NCBI GenBank assembly: GCA_964554665.1
Contig: CAZKPP010000001.1
Coordinates: 53,861 to 117,860, forward strand
Length of the DNA stretch: 64,000 nucleotides
Reading direction: 5' to 3'
Origin: UBA3263 sp964554665
GTDB taxonomy: Bacteria > Bacteroidota > Bacteroidia > Bacteroidales > Muribaculaceae
The notes below the pieces were generated by a model. That model was given only the letters and a program-made list of their open reading frames with translations. It did not search any database and was not told the DNA's origin. Positions 34,747-43,996 of the stretch are shown here, piece after piece; the first letter of the stretch is position 1, and every line of letters starts with the position of its first letter. The translations under genes were made by a program, and so were the position numbers.

Positions 34747-35787
34747 GTGGAAAGCTGTAAGGTACAGATCAAGACGGTTCGGTTTGCCGACGGTCGCTGC
34801 GAGGCGCATGCGATTGTGCGGCCGGCCGACGTTGATGCCCCCTTTGCGGAGCAGTTAGCCGCTGTGCGCCGTGGCATCGAAGCACTCGGCTTTCCGCCGC
34901 TCATGGTGCGCTACTTTGTAAGCGACGCTGCTAATCAGGCGGTTACTTGCAGCGATGAACCATACGCGGTGAGCGTTGTTCAGCAGCCGCCCCTGACCGG
35001 AGAAAAGGTAGCAGCTTGGGTGTGGATGCGTTCAGATGCTGCTCCCGAGCGCGTTGCCGACGGCTTTTGGCGTCAGCCGGATGGCCCGCTGTCGATGCTG
35101 ATTAAGACCGGAGATTCGGGCGATTGTCAGGCCGCTTTGGAGCTGCTCGACGGCGATTTGCGCCGCATGGGCGGTTCGCTGGCCGACAGCTGCCTGCGCA
35201 CATGGCTTTTTGTTCGCGACATTGACCGCAACTATGCCGAAGTAGTGGCGGCCCGAAACCGCGCGTTTGCGGCTACCGGCATGAATGCGAGCGGCCACTT
35301 CATAGCGTCGACCGGCATTCAAGGTTCGGCGGCAAATCCCGAGGTTACGCTGCTTATGGATTCCGTAAGCTATATCGGCGCCGATAAGAAAGATATAACC
35401 TATCTGCAGGCCTGCGGGCAGATGAACCCGACAATGGAATATGGCGTTGCCTTCGAGAGGGCCACGGCCATAGAGCTGCCGGGCCGCAAGCATGTGTTTG
35501 TGTCCGGCACGGCAAGTATCAATAACAAGGGTGAGGTGGTGCACGTTGGCGACGTTATGCGTCAGACCGAGCGAATGGTCAGCAACGTTGAAGCGCTGCT
35601 CGGCGAGGCCGGGTGCACGATGGCCGACGCCATGCACTTTCTGATTTATCTGCGCGACGGCTCAGATGCGGCCAAGGTTGAGCGCTATTTCAGCGAGCGC
35701 TTCCCTGACGTGCCGCGCGTTATATTGTCAGCTCCGGTTTGTCGGCCCCAATGGCTGATAGAAATGGAATGCATGGCCGTAAAATAA
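34747..35787 (+). CDS. RidA/YjgF-superfamily protein, chorismatase-like length
   Basis: 346 aa from GTG at 34747, directly after a TAACTTTG box. The C-terminal half is RidA-like (KHVFVSGTASINNKGEVVHV, MVSNVEALLGEAGCTMADAM, PRVILSAPVCRPQWLIEMEC). The N-terminal half (to about residue 170) is less clear; two-domain RidA-fold proteins of this size include the FkbO/Hyg5 chorismatases, but I cannot assign that activity. The stop is inside the following ccsA-like gene, suggesting coupling, though the functional link is unclear. Confidence 0.78.
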   Translation: MESCKVQIKTVRFADGRCEAHAIVRPADVDAPFAEQLAAVRRGIEALGFPPLMVRYFVSDAANQAVTCSDEPYAVSVVQQPPLTGEKVAAWVWMRSDAAPERVADGFWRQPDGPLSMLIKTGDSGDCQAALELLDGDLRRMGGSLADSCLRTWLFVRDIDRNYAEVVAARNRAFAATGMNASGHFIASTGIQGSAANPEVTLLMDSVSYIGADKKDITYLQACGQMNPTMEYGVAFERATAIELPGRKHVFVSGTASINNKGEVVHVGDVMRQTERMVSNVEALLGEAGCTMADAMHFLIYLRDGSDAAKVERYFSERFPDVPRVILSAPVCRPQWLIEMECMAVK

Positions 35788-36530
35788 GCCTGCTGTTGCT
35801 CCATTCGGGGCTACTTTTAGTGGTGATTGGCGCGCTGATTAGTTGGCGCACTGCCCGCACCGACCGCGCTTTTCTGCGCCCCGGCGAGCCGCTGACGCTT
35901 TATGGCATGACCTTTGAACACCGAGGCGACGGCGAACTCTATGTTGACGGAGTCGAGGCCGGCTTGCAGCCGTTTCGGCCGGTTATAGCCCGGGAATGGC
36001 GGGTGCAGTATCTCGATTCGATGCCTGACGGAACTTTGGCTATTCAGCTGCGTAGCGACCGCTATGGCCAGGCGCTGGTTTTTGCCGGATACGCACTGTT
36101 TGCGCTGGGCAGCATCGGAGTTATTGGCTTGCTGCCGCTGCTCGCCGTTGGCGGGGCGATATTGGCGATTTCCTTTTTTCGCCCAAGTTCGCCGGCGTTG
36201 AGTTCCGGATGGTTTGCGGTGCATGTAGGGCTGATAGCCGCGGCCTATCTCTGTTTTTTGATTTTGCCCTGGAAGCCGTCGGCGAAGACTTTGGCGCGCG
36301 GCGTTTGCCTGTTGGGGTTGGGAATCGCCGCGGGCTCCGTGTGGGGGTCCTCGGCCTGGGGGCGCTATTGGGGCTGGGACCCGAAAGAAACCGGTGCCTT
36401 GGCGCTGTTTCTGCTCTATTGCTTGCCACTTCATTTCAAAAAACTTAGCCGGCGGGAGTTTTATATTTTGCCGCTTGCCATAATATTGATTTTGCTGATT
36501 CTGCCCGGGCTGCATTCCTATCTTTTTTAG
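35769..36530 (+). CDS. Compact CcsA-like cytochrome c biogenesis protein
   Basis: 253 aa from the ATG at 35769; an ATG at 35751 is possible. Two N-terminal helices flank an extracytoplasmic beta segment (LTLYGMTFEHRGDGELYVDG), then four helices form a heme-handling core. The WWD motif reads WGRYWGWDPKETGALALFLL. Flanking His residues are in GWFAVHVGLIAAAYLCF and the end GLHSYLF. CcsA with ResB exports heme and ligates it to apocytochrome c. This protein is short and lacks a full ResB partner beside it. It starts inside the RidA-like gene. Confidence 0.78.
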   Translation: MHGRKISLLLLHSGLLLVVIGALISWRTARTDRAFLRPGEPLTLYGMTFEHRGDGELYVDGVEAGLQPFRPVIAREWRVQYLDSMPDGTLAIQLRSDRYGQALVFAGYALFALGSIGVIGLLPLLAVGGAILAISFFRPSSPALSSGWFAVHVGLIAAAYLCFLILPWKPSAKTLARGVCLLGLGIAAGSVWGSSAWGRYWGWDPKETGALALFLLYCLPLHFKKLSRREFYILPLAIILILLILPGLHSYLF

Positions 36531-36581
36531 TCGATGCGGCTGCATTTTAGCCCTGAATTTTGAGTGTACAGGATTTATTGT

Positions 36582-36589
36582 TAAATTTG
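36582..36589 (+). promoter_or_regulatory. -7 promoter box for the DUF3737 gene
   Basis: TAAATTTG, 25 nt upstream of the ATG at 36615; exact TAnnTTTG match in the 84-bp gap after the ccsA-like gene. Confidence 0.55.
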
Positions 36590-36614
36590 TAGTCAAATAG
36601 ACCGATTATCTGAC

Positions 36615-37460
36615 ATGAAAACTATTAGTAATGAAGAATTTGGCGGCGAACGCCCGCTGTTTGCATCGAAAGATTTACGTCTGGAGCACGTAACGTTCCA
36701 TGCCGGCGAGTCGGCATTGAAATGCTGCAGCAATATCGAGGCCGTGGAGTGCCTGTTTGAAGGCAAATATCCGTTTTGGCATACCAAAGGCTTTCGCGTT
36801 GAGAAATGCGTGTTTACCCCCGGCGCACGCGCTGCGCTCTGGTATTCGTCGGACCTGGTTATGACCGACACTCAGGTTGATGCTCCGAAAATGTTTCGCG
36901 AAATGCAGCGACTGAGCCTGCAGGGAGTGAAGATTCCCGATGCGCAGGAAACGCTCTGGCACTGCAAGGATGTTAAGCTGCGCGACGTTGAGGTTCACAA
37001 TGCCGACTACCTGTTTATGCACTCCGAGAACATCGACATTGAAAACTATCGCCAGCAGGGTAATTATTCGTTTCAATATTGCAAGAACGTTGAGATCCGC
37101 AACGCCGTTATCGATTCCAAAGACGCTTTTTGGGGCACCGTGAACGTTACGGTCTACAACTCCGAGATGACCGGCGAATATCTGGGCTGGCACTCTAAAA
37201 ACCTGCGACTGGTGGGCTGTAAGATTTCAGGCACCCAGCCGCTCTGCTACTGCGAAAACCTGGTGATGGAAGATTGCACCCTGGCCGACGACGCCGACCT
37301 TGCTTTCGAGGATTCGACCCTGACCGCCGATGTGCGTTCGGCAATCACCAGCGTCAAGAACCCGCGGTCGGGCAGCATAAAGGCCAAATCTATCGGCCAA
37401 CTGATAATTGACCAAAATATACTGGCTCCCGCCGACTGCAAAATCACTACTGAAGAATGA
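36615..37460 (+). CDS. DUF3737 beta-helix protein
   Basis: 281 aa, no signal peptide. It consists of repeated short strands such as SSDLVMTDTQVDAPKMF, CKDVKLRDVEVHNADYLF and SENIDIENYRQQGNYSFQYC, a right-handed beta-helix pattern with an imperfect 20-22-residue period, matching DUF3737. The function of the family is unknown to me. It overlaps the PatB-like gene by 4 nt; the two are often found together, suggesting a shared role. Confidence 0.85.
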   Translation: MKTISNEEFGGERPLFASKDLRLEHVTFHAGESALKCCSNIEAVECLFEGKYPFWHTKGFRVEKCVFTPGARAALWYSSDLVMTDTQVDAPKMFREMQRLSLQGVKIPDAQETLWHCKDVKLRDVEVHNADYLFMHSENIDIENYRQQGNYSFQYCKNVEIRNAVIDSKDAFWGTVNVTVYNSEMTGEYLGWHSKNLRLVGCKISGTQPLCYCENLVMEDCTLADDADLAFEDSTLTADVRSAITSVKNPRSGSIKAKSIGQLIIDQNILAPADCKITTEE

Positions 37461-38617
37461 AGATAGATTTCAACATCGCCCCCGATCGCCGCGGCAGCGG
37501 CTCGATGAAGTGGGACAAGAAGCCCGGCGCGCTGCCGCTCTGGGTAGCGGATATGGATTTCAAGACCGCACCCTGCATTATCGACGCTCTGCGCCGGCGG
37601 GTTGACCATGGAGTGTTTGGCTACACATACGTGCGACCGGCATATTACGAGGCCTTGCAATGGTGGTTTGCCACATATCATGGCCTGACCATCGATCGCG
37701 AATCGGTAATCTATATTCCGGGAGTGGTTCCGGCCCTGTCGGCAATCATCAAGGGATTGGTGAAGCCGGGCGATGGAGTGATTATCCAGCCGCCTGTTTA
37801 TAACTGCTTCTTTTCGTCGATTCGCAATAACGGCTGCAAAATTGTTGAGAATCCGTTGCGTCGCGTTGAGCTTTCAAACACCGAGTTTACCTACGAAATG
37901 GACTTTGAGCAGCTGGAAGCGCTGGCAGCTGACCCATGCAACACCCTGATGCTGCTCTGTAATCCCCACAACCCTGCGGGCAGAGCATGGAACGCCGAGG
38001 AGCTGCGGCGGGTGAGCGACATTTGTCGCCGCAACGGCGTTATGGTTGTCAGCGACGAAATTCATTGCGACCTGACGATGCCGGGCTATGAGTATGTTCC
38101 GTTTGGCACAATTGACCCGAAGGCGATTTCGTGCGTGTCGCCCTCGAAGGCCTTCAACATTGCCGGGCTGCAAATCGCTAACATAATTTGCCCCGACGAG
38201 GAAATGCGAGCCAAGGTTGACCGCGCCATCAATATCAACGAGGTTTGCGACGTGAATCCTCTCGGCGTGGAGGCTCTGATAGCCGCGTTCAGCAGCGATG
38301 GCCATGACTGGCTCGAACAGTTGCGCGCCTATCTTTATGACAACTACCGCTTTATGCGCGAATATATTGCGGCGAACCTCCCGGGTGTGCCGATGACCAA
38401 GTTGGAGGCCACATATCTGCCATGGCTTGATATCAGCCGCTACAATATTCCGTCGGAGGAACTCGAAGAGAAGATTCTGGAGCACACCGGAGTGTGGGTC
38501 AACTGCGGTACGATGTATGGCCGCGAAGGGTTCATAAGGATAAATATCGCTTGCCCGCGCGCCACTCTTCAGGAGGGTTTGCAGCGCATCTGCGAGTATC
38601 TTAAATGTCTCGGATAG
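37457..38617 (+). CDS. MalY/PatB-family PLP-dependent C-S lyase/aminotransferase
   Basis: 386 aa fold-type I PLP enzyme. The start RRGSGSMKWD followed by LPLWVADMDFKTAP is diagnostic of the PatB/MalY group. LLCNPHNPAGRAWN and the PLP lysine in SPSKAFNIAGLQIAN are present, with the phosphate-binding Arg near GFIRINIACPR. Members act as cystathionine beta-lyases or cystine lyases, so a sulfur amino-acid role is likely. It begins within the DUF3737 gene and its end overlaps the MATE gene by 13 nt. Confidence 0.9.
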   Translation: MKIDFNIAPDRRGSGSMKWDKKPGALPLWVADMDFKTAPCIIDALRRRVDHGVFGYTYVRPAYYEALQWWFATYHGLTIDRESVIYIPGVVPALSAIIKGLVKPGDGVIIQPPVYNCFFSSIRNNGCKIVENPLRRVELSNTEFTYEMDFEQLEALAADPCNTLMLLCNPHNPAGRAWNAEELRRVSDICRRNGVMVVSDEIHCDLTMPGYEYVPFGTIDPKAISCVSPSKAFNIAGLQIANIICPDEEMRAKVDRAININEVCDVNPLGVEALIAAFSSDGHDWLEQLRAYLYDNYRFMREYIAANLPGVPMTKLEATYLPWLDISRYNIPSEELEEKILEHTGVWVNCGTMYGREGFIRINIACPRATLQEGLQRICEYLKCLG

Positions 38618-40005
38618 CGCTGATCCAATCGGGCAAGAATCTGACCTTCGGCCAACTTTTGCGGCTGACGGTCAAATTGTCGTTGCCCGCCATGATGGCC
38701 CAGCTGTCGAGCATTCTGATGCAATATATCGATGCGTCGATGGTGGGGCGCCTCGGTGCCGACGACTCGGCGGCCGTGGGCTTGGTGTCCACGTCGCTCT
38801 GGCTCTTCTGGGGCATCTGCTCGGCGGCCACCATGGGCTTTTCCGTGCAGGTTGCCCATCGCATCGGCGCGTCTGACTATGAGTCGGCGCGCAATATCCT
38901 TCGCCAGTCAATAACGTCGTGTCTGATTTTTTCGGCCGTTGTCGGCCTGATTGGCGTGATTATCAGCAATCCGCTGCCACACTGGCTCGGGGGCTCGGAA
39001 ACGGTATGCCCCAAGGCGTCGCTCTACTTTTTGGTGTGGATGCTGTCGCTGCCGCTGCTAACAATGAGTTACCTGGCGGGCGGCATGCTCCGCTGCGCGG
39101 GCAACATGAAGGTGCCTGGCGGGTTGAACGTTATGATGTGTGTGCTCGACGTTGTGTTTAACTTCTTCCTGATTTTTCCGTCACATCATTTCACCGTCGG
39201 CTCGCTTACAATTACCTTGCCGGGCGCTGATTTAGGGGTGCTTGGCGCGGCCTTGGGCACGGTTATTGCCGAAATCATAACCGCGGCGCTGATGATGTGG
39301 TATCTGTGTACCCGCGAAAAGGGTATTGCACTTAAAGGGGAGCCGGGGAGTTTCCGCCCGGTGCGGAGTGTTATCAAGCGGGCATTCAAGGTGTCGGCGC
39401 CGATGACGTTGGAACACGCTGTTATCAGCGGCGCACAGATTGCAGTTACGGTTATCGTGGCGCCGCTCGGCATCATGGCAATCGCGGCAAATGCGTTCGC
39501 CGTGACCGCCGAAAGTTTGTGCTATATGCCCGGTTACGGCATTGCCGATGCGGCCACAACGTTGGTTGGCCAAAGCTATGGGGCAGGGCGCAAGGACCTT
39601 GCCCGTCGGTTCGGGTATATCACCACCGGCATGGGCATGGTTACGATGACGGTTATGGCCGTATTGATGTGGGTCGGCGCTCCGTGGATTATGGAACTGA
39701 TGAGTCCGGTTAAGGAGATTTGCGACCTGGGCGTGGGCGCGTTGCGTATAGGGGCGTGGGCCGAGCCGATGTTTGCGGCGTCGATTGTGGCCTACGGAGT
39801 GATGATCGGCGTGGGCGACACGATTATTCCCGCGTCGATGAATTTCGGGAGCATCTGGCTGGTGCGATTGCCGTTGGCGGCGTTTTTTGCTCCGCGCATG
39901 GGGCTGAGCGGCGTTTGGCTGGCAATGTGTATAGAGCTTTGCTTCCGCGGGGCGATATTCCTGTGGCGCTTGATTTCGGGCGCTTGGCTCAAGAAGGGGC
40001 TGTAA
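38605..40005 (+). CDS. MATE-family multidrug/sodium efflux transporter
   Basis: 466 aa, about 12 membrane helices. SLPAMMAQLSSILMQYIDAS, VSTSLWLFWGICSAATMGFS and GYGIADAATTLVGQSYGAGR are MATE signatures occurring in the two homologous halves. It likely exports cationic compounds in exchange for Na+ or H+; substrate unknown. It overlaps the PatB-like gene by 13 nt and converges with the HAD gene 3 nt away. Confidence 0.9.
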   Translation: MSRIALIQSGKNLTFGQLLRLTVKLSLPAMMAQLSSILMQYIDASMVGRLGADDSAAVGLVSTSLWLFWGICSAATMGFSVQVAHRIGASDYESARNILRQSITSCLIFSAVVGLIGVIISNPLPHWLGGSETVCPKASLYFLVWMLSLPLLTMSYLAGGMLRCAGNMKVPGGLNVMMCVLDVVFNFFLIFPSHHFTVGSLTITLPGADLGVLGAALGTVIAEIITAALMMWYLCTREKGIALKGEPGSFRPVRSVIKRAFKVSAPMTLEHAVISGAQIAVTVIVAPLGIMAIAANAFAVTAESLCYMPGYGIADAATTLVGQSYGAGRKDLARRFGYITTGMGMVTMTVMAVLMWVGAPWIMELMSPVKEICDLGVGALRIGAWAEPMFAASIVAYGVMIGVGDTIIPASMNFGSIWLVRLPLAAFFAPRMGLSGVWLAMCIELCFRGAIFLWRLISGAWLKKGL

Positions 40006-40008
40006 GCG

Positions 40009-40659
40009 TTATTTCAGCAGCGGCAGCAGGTCGGCAGGATGCGATATGATGTGTTCGGCAAGGAACTGACGGAGTTCGCTGACAGGGCGAAAGCCCCAGG
40101 TAACGCCCACGCTTTCAACACATGCGCGGCGGGCGGTTTCCATGTCGACGCCGCTATCGCCAACATAGATTACGTCGGCTTTGGGAGTGGGAACATTCAG
40201 CAGTACGTTGAACACAATCGAGGGGTCGGGCTTGGCGGGAATGCCGGGGCGCATGCCGTGGACAGCTACAAAGGGTAGGCGCGGGAAGAAGTGGGCAATC
40301 AGTGCCGATGTGGCCGACTGGTATTTGTTGGATGCCACGGCGAGCTGCACGCCGCGGGCGGCGAGGTCGTCGAGCAGGTCTTCGATGCCGGGATAGGGTT
40401 GGGTGTGGTCCCAGAGGTGGCGGTCGTAATAGTCCTGGAAAATTGCGCGCAGAGCGGTAACTTTTTCAGGCGAGCGATGGTCGGGGGGCAATACGCGCTC
40501 CAAAAGGCGGCCGACGCCGTTGCCCACATAGAAGCGATATGATTCGATTTCGTGGGTAGGGTAGCTTGATTGTTCAAGCGCGTAGTTTGCGGCATGTCCG
40601 AGGTCGTCGATAGTATTGAGCAGAGTGCCGTCTAGGTCGAAGATAACGAGTTTTTTCAT
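40009..40659 (-). CDS. HAD hydrolase, phosphoglycolate phosphatase-like
   Basis: 216 aa. HAD motif I FDLDGTLLNT, motif II in LAVASNKYQS, motif III Lys in IPAKPDPS, and motif IV YVGDSGVDMETARRA are all present, with an alpha-helical C1 cap. It is closest to Gph/PGPase-type phosphatases, but substrate cannot be read from sequence. It follows the TamL-like gene after 1 nt. Confidence 0.88.
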   Translation of the reverse strand: MKKLVIFDLDGTLLNTIDDLGHAANYALEQSSYPTHEIESYRFYVGNGVGRLLERVLPPDHRSPEKVTALRAIFQDYYDRHLWDHTQPYPGIEDLLDDLAARGVQLAVASNKYQSATSALIAHFFPRLPFVAVHGMRPGIPAKPDPSIVFNVLLNVPTPKADVIYVGDSGVDMETARRACVESVGVTWGFRPVSELRQFLAEHIISHPADLLPLLK

Positions 40660-40660
40660 A

Positions 40661-42949
40661 TTAAAACGGATAGCCCACTGAAAAGTGGAAAGTTGCGTCG
40701 CGATGCCAGTTGGGGTGTATAAGCGGCCATGGTTCCTGATTCATGGCCGGATTGTAGGCCTTCAGGCCGAGGTCGAGTCGTAGCAGAAAATATGTGAAAT
40801 CGAGTCGGAGGCCGAGGCCGTAGCCCCAGGCGAGCTCCTTATAGAAAGAGTCGAAGCGGAAAAGGCCGCCCGGTTGGGTTTCGTAGTTGCGTATGGTCCA
40901 GACATTGCCGCCGTCGATAAACAGCGCGCCTTCAAACACCCAGAAGAGCTTGCAGCGGGCTTCGAGGTTAATGTCGAGGCGTATGTCGCCACACTGGTTG
41001 ATGAAGTCGCTGACGTTGTTGCGGCTGTCAAAGCGGCCGGGGCCGAGGGTGCGCACGCCCCAGCCGCGGACGCTGTTGGCGCCGCCGGCATAGAAGCGTT
41101 TTTCGAACGGCACCATCGAGGAGTTGCCGTAGGGCACGGCAACGCCCGCGCCGATGCGGAAGGCGAGCGAAGTGCGGCGCGTGAAGTGGCGAGAAATCAT
41201 GAAATCAGCCTCGCCTTTGGCATATTGCGCATATTGGGTGCCGAAGATTTTATAGGCACCGTCGCTGCGCGTCTGGCCTGTGATTTTAGATATTGCGTAG
41301 AGCACGTTGCCGGCAACTTCGGCCGAGCCGCGGAAGGTCCAGATGAGGCGTTGCATCTTGGCGTTTCTTTCGCCGAAGGGTGTGGATGACCGCTTGTTGG
41401 TGAGGAATGCCGAGTAGCCCATGCGCATAATGAAGTGGTCCTCGTAGGAGTAGCGGAGCAGGGGGTTCGTGCCGGCAACCTCGTCGAGAAAGTTGATGGT
41501 CGAGTGGGGGAGAAACACGTAGCTGATGTCAATCAGGTCGAATGTGCGCCGATTGGTGTGGCTCGGGTTGTCCCAGCGATATTTCCAGGCTGCTCCGGCA
41601 ATTATGCGCGTATATTCGGGGCGCTCCTGGTAGTTGCCGTTCAGGGCCAGCTCGGTGGTTGCGGGCATGTTGCGCTTATATTTGGCACTGAGGAAGGGTG
41701 CCACCATTTTGGGGAAGCTGAGGGCAACTTCGGCGGCGGCTTCGGTGTAGTGGTTGTTGATGAGGCCTTCGAGGTTGCCCGACAGGCTTTCGTAGGCGCC
41801 GCGCGTCTTTAAGGTCAAGGTTTCGGAACCTTTGAAGATGTTGCGGTGCTGATAGGTAACGCCTACGCCGGCCCCCAGGTCGCCCTCGGAGTTGGTGCCT
41901 TCGAGTTCAACGCTGACGCCCTGCAGCGAGTTGCGCGACAGACGCACTATGGCGTCGAGTTCGCCATCGCCGGCTGGTTCGAGGGCTATGGAAATCGAGC
42001 GGATGATGCCCAGTCGACCCAGCGACTGATAGGTGCGCTCAAATTCGCGGGCATTGTAGGGTTGCCCGGGAAATATTCGGTTGCATGATTCGAGAATGCG
42101 CGGTGCGATATATGATTTCGGGTGTTCCGCATCGTTGATTATGAAGATGTTGCCGTAGGGCACTGTGTCGAGGCCCTCCGGCGTGAGCCCGGGATTGTAG
42201 TCGGGCTGGAATATTACGCGGGCAATAGTGAAGCGGCGGTGATTGTCGCCGAGAATGCGCATTGTCAGGTTAACCTGCTTGCTGCCCGCTATGGTGTCGG
42301 CAAGGTAGGCTATGCGGTCTTTGGCAAATTCATAGTAGCCGTTGTTGCGCAGGTGGTTAACAATGCGGGTGCGTTCGTCGTCGAGCACCGATAGGTCCAA
42401 ATGCCGCCCGGTTTTGAGCAGAGAGCCGGCCATTGACCCTTCAACGAATCTGCCGACTATGGAGTCGCTGTAGTCGAGCGATATTCCGGCAAGGAGGTGG
42501 GGCGTACCGGGGGTGATGTTGTAGAGAACGTTAACTTTTTTGGGAGCCACGTGGAGGGTGTCGACCGTAACGATCGGGTTCATGTAGCCGCGGTTAACGA
42601 GCGCCTGATGCAGCTGACGGGCGGAGGCATCTGTCAGCTCTTGGGAATAGATTACCGGCGGCTCGCCCATACGCCGCAGCCAGCGGTTATACCACCGCGT
42701 GGTGTCCATGCCCGAAAGAGAGTATGTGTGGAGGCGCATGGGGGTGATTCCGAGCATGCGTGAGTTCGGCTTCTGGCGCAGAAAATTGGCAAAGTCGGAA
42801 CTTTGCAGTTCCCCGTCGGGGTCGACGAGTTCGATGCGCGAACGGTTGAGCAGCATATCGCCGTCGGCCACATGTTTGGTCGACGAGCATGAAGCGGCCG
42901 CCAAAGCTATGGCAGCCAGAAGTATATGTTTACATTCGCGCGCGAACAT
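40661..42949 (-). CDS. TamA/BamA-like outer-membrane lipoprotein (TamL type)
   Basis: 762 aa. The signal peptide ends in a lipobox (LLAAIALAAASC), as in the Bacteroidetes TamL branch. POTRA-like domains fill about residues 30-350; an Omp85 barrel follows, with FYAGGANSVRGWGVRTLGPG as the conserved lid/strand motif and a terminal Phe (FHFSVGYPF). It probably inserts or exports outer-membrane proteins. No tamB-like gene is adjacent, unlike many TamA loci. A TAACTTTG box lies 5 nt before the ATG. Confidence 0.9.
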   Translation of the reverse strand: MFARECKHILLAAIALAAASCSSTKHVADGDMLLNRSRIELVDPDGELQSSDFANFLRQKPNSRMLGITPMRLHTYSLSGMDTTRWYNRWLRRMGEPPVIYSQELTDASARQLHQALVNRGYMNPIVTVDTLHVAPKKVNVLYNITPGTPHLLAGISLDYSDSIVGRFVEGSMAGSLLKTGRHLDLSVLDDERTRIVNHLRNNGYYEFAKDRIAYLADTIAGSKQVNLTMRILGDNHRRFTIARVIFQPDYNPGLTPEGLDTVPYGNIFIINDAEHPKSYIAPRILESCNRIFPGQPYNAREFERTYQSLGRLGIIRSISIALEPAGDGELDAIVRLSRNSLQGVSVELEGTNSEGDLGAGVGVTYQHRNIFKGSETLTLKTRGAYESLSGNLEGLINNHYTEAAAEVALSFPKMVAPFLSAKYKRNMPATTELALNGNYQERPEYTRIIAGAAWKYRWDNPSHTNRRTFDLIDISYVFLPHSTINFLDEVAGTNPLLRYSYEDHFIMRMGYSAFLTNKRSSTPFGERNAKMQRLIWTFRGSAEVAGNVLYAISKITGQTRSDGAYKIFGTQYAQYAKGEADFMISRHFTRRTSLAFRIGAGVAVPYGNSSMVPFEKRFYAGGANSVRGWGVRTLGPGRFDSRNNVSDFINQCGDIRLDINLEARCKLFWVFEGALFIDGGNVWTIRNYETQPGGLFRFDSFYKELAWGYGLGLRLDFTYFLLRLDLGLKAYNPAMNQEPWPLIHPNWHRDATFHFSVGYPF

Positions 42950-42954
42950 CTATG

Positions 42955-42962
42955 CAAAGTTA
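42955..42962 (-). promoter_or_regulatory. -7 box immediately before the TamL-like start
   Basis: The minus strand reads TAACTTTG with 5 nt before the ATG at 42949, suggesting a leaderless transcript. Confidence 0.55.
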
Positions 42963-43002
42963 CGATAAAAATCAGAATTTTCAGAATCTTAACAACATTT
43001 TA

Positions 43003-43011
43003 TAATCTTTG
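43003..43011 (+). promoter_or_regulatory. Possible promoter box for the imelysin-like gene
   Basis: TAATCTTTG has one extra base between TA and TTTG compared with TAnnTTTG. It lies 37 nt before the ATG at 43049. Weak match. Confidence 0.3.
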
Positions 43012-43048
43012 CATGTTATTTATGTATATGACCACTTATAATATGCTT

Positions 43049-43909
43049 ATGAATAAGAAAATTTTGTTGGCCGCAGCAATGCTTGTCGGCCTTTGCGCAT
43101 GTTCCGAAAAAGATGATTCCGAGTCGATAACCTTTAGCGACGGCTCGATTAAGTTTACCATTGAAAATCCCGAGCAATGGAGTGCCTACGCTTCCGAAAT
43201 TGCGGCAGGCATAGAGCAGCGCGCAACAGACCTGTTGCAGACATGGGAAACCAAGCTGGCCGACGAGTTCAAGGCCCGCGAGGCCGCGGAGTCGGTGCAG
43301 AAAATCGTTGATGGTTGCGCACTGACCGCAACGACAGTTGCCTCGGGCAAGGTCGACGACCCGCTTACGCTGCTGCTCGGAGGCTACGGCACTCAGATTG
43401 GCACCGCCCTCGACATTTGGTTCGGCCAGCACACCAAGGAAGATTATGCCGCAAATATCCTGTCGATACGCAATGTATATTTCGGCTCGCTGACCGGCGA
43501 GGTTAATGCCGCGTCGCCGGCAGCGGTTGTCGCACAGCTGAATCCCGAGGCTAACCAAAAGGTATTGGCAGCATTGCAGAAAACGTTGATGGCCGTGCAG
43601 GCGTCGCCCGACGAAGCAACACTCTCGGCCGATGCAATGGCGGCCGCTTCGGAGTTGGCCGCAGCATTGCAGGCTGTTAAGCCGGTACTTGCGACCGCGC
43701 CCGCTGATCAGGCAGAGGCCATAGTTGCGAACTATGTCGACGGGGTAGTAGTGCCGTCATACCGCACCCTTGCCGGCGGTGCTTCGGCTTTGGCCGATGC
43801 AGGCCGCGCATTAGCCGCCAACCCCAACAACGACACCTTCAAGGCCTTCACCACCGTTTGGCACCAGGCCCGCTTAGGCCTCGCCCTCACCGCCGCCTTC
43901 AGCCTCTAA
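43049..43909 (+). CDS. Imelysin-like lipoprotein, apparently circularly permuted
   Basis: 286 aa from the ATG at 43049; upstream in-frame starts precede the signal peptide. The lipobox is LVGLCAC. Residues 40-170 (QWSAYASEIAAGIEQRATDL, KIVDGCALTATTVASGK, DYAANILSIRNVYFGSLTG) match the segment usually found in the second half of imelysin proteins, while residues about 225-275 (VVPSYRTLAGGASALADAGR) resemble the usual first helices. Permuted imelysins are known from Bacteroides ovatus. GQHTKE (126-131) fits the pattern GxHxxE but is not at the classical site. The family is implicated in iron uptake. The gene stops where palindromic repeats begin, so loss of a 3' part is possible. Confidence 0.7.
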   Translation: MNKKILLAAAMLVGLCACSEKDDSESITFSDGSIKFTIENPEQWSAYASEIAAGIEQRATDLLQTWETKLADEFKAREAAESVQKIVDGCALTATTVASGKVDDPLTLLLGGYGTQIGTALDIWFGQHTKEDYAANILSIRNVYFGSLTGEVNAASPAAVVAQLNPEANQKVLAALQKTLMAVQASPDEATLSADAMAAASELAAALQAVKPVLATAPADQAEAIVANYVDGVVVPSYRTLAGGASALADAGRALAANPNNDTFKAFTTVWHQARLGLALTAAFSL

Positions 43910-43933
43910 ACCCGCTGGACGACTCCTTCGTGG

Positions 43934-43991
43934 GCGAGGGCGGCTCGCCGTCGCACTGCGTCGCGGTAGCGTGTGGGCAAGCTGCCCACAC
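43934..43991. repeat. Two-hairpin palindromic repeat, copy 4
   Basis: Hairpin 1 at 43934-43954 (degenerate, GCGAGGGCG/CGCCGTCGC) and hairpin 2 at 43971-43991 (GTGTGGGCA/TGCCCACAC, loop AGC). It begins about 25 nt after the imelysin-like stop codon. Confidence 0.82.
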
Positions 43992-43996
43992 TCCCG

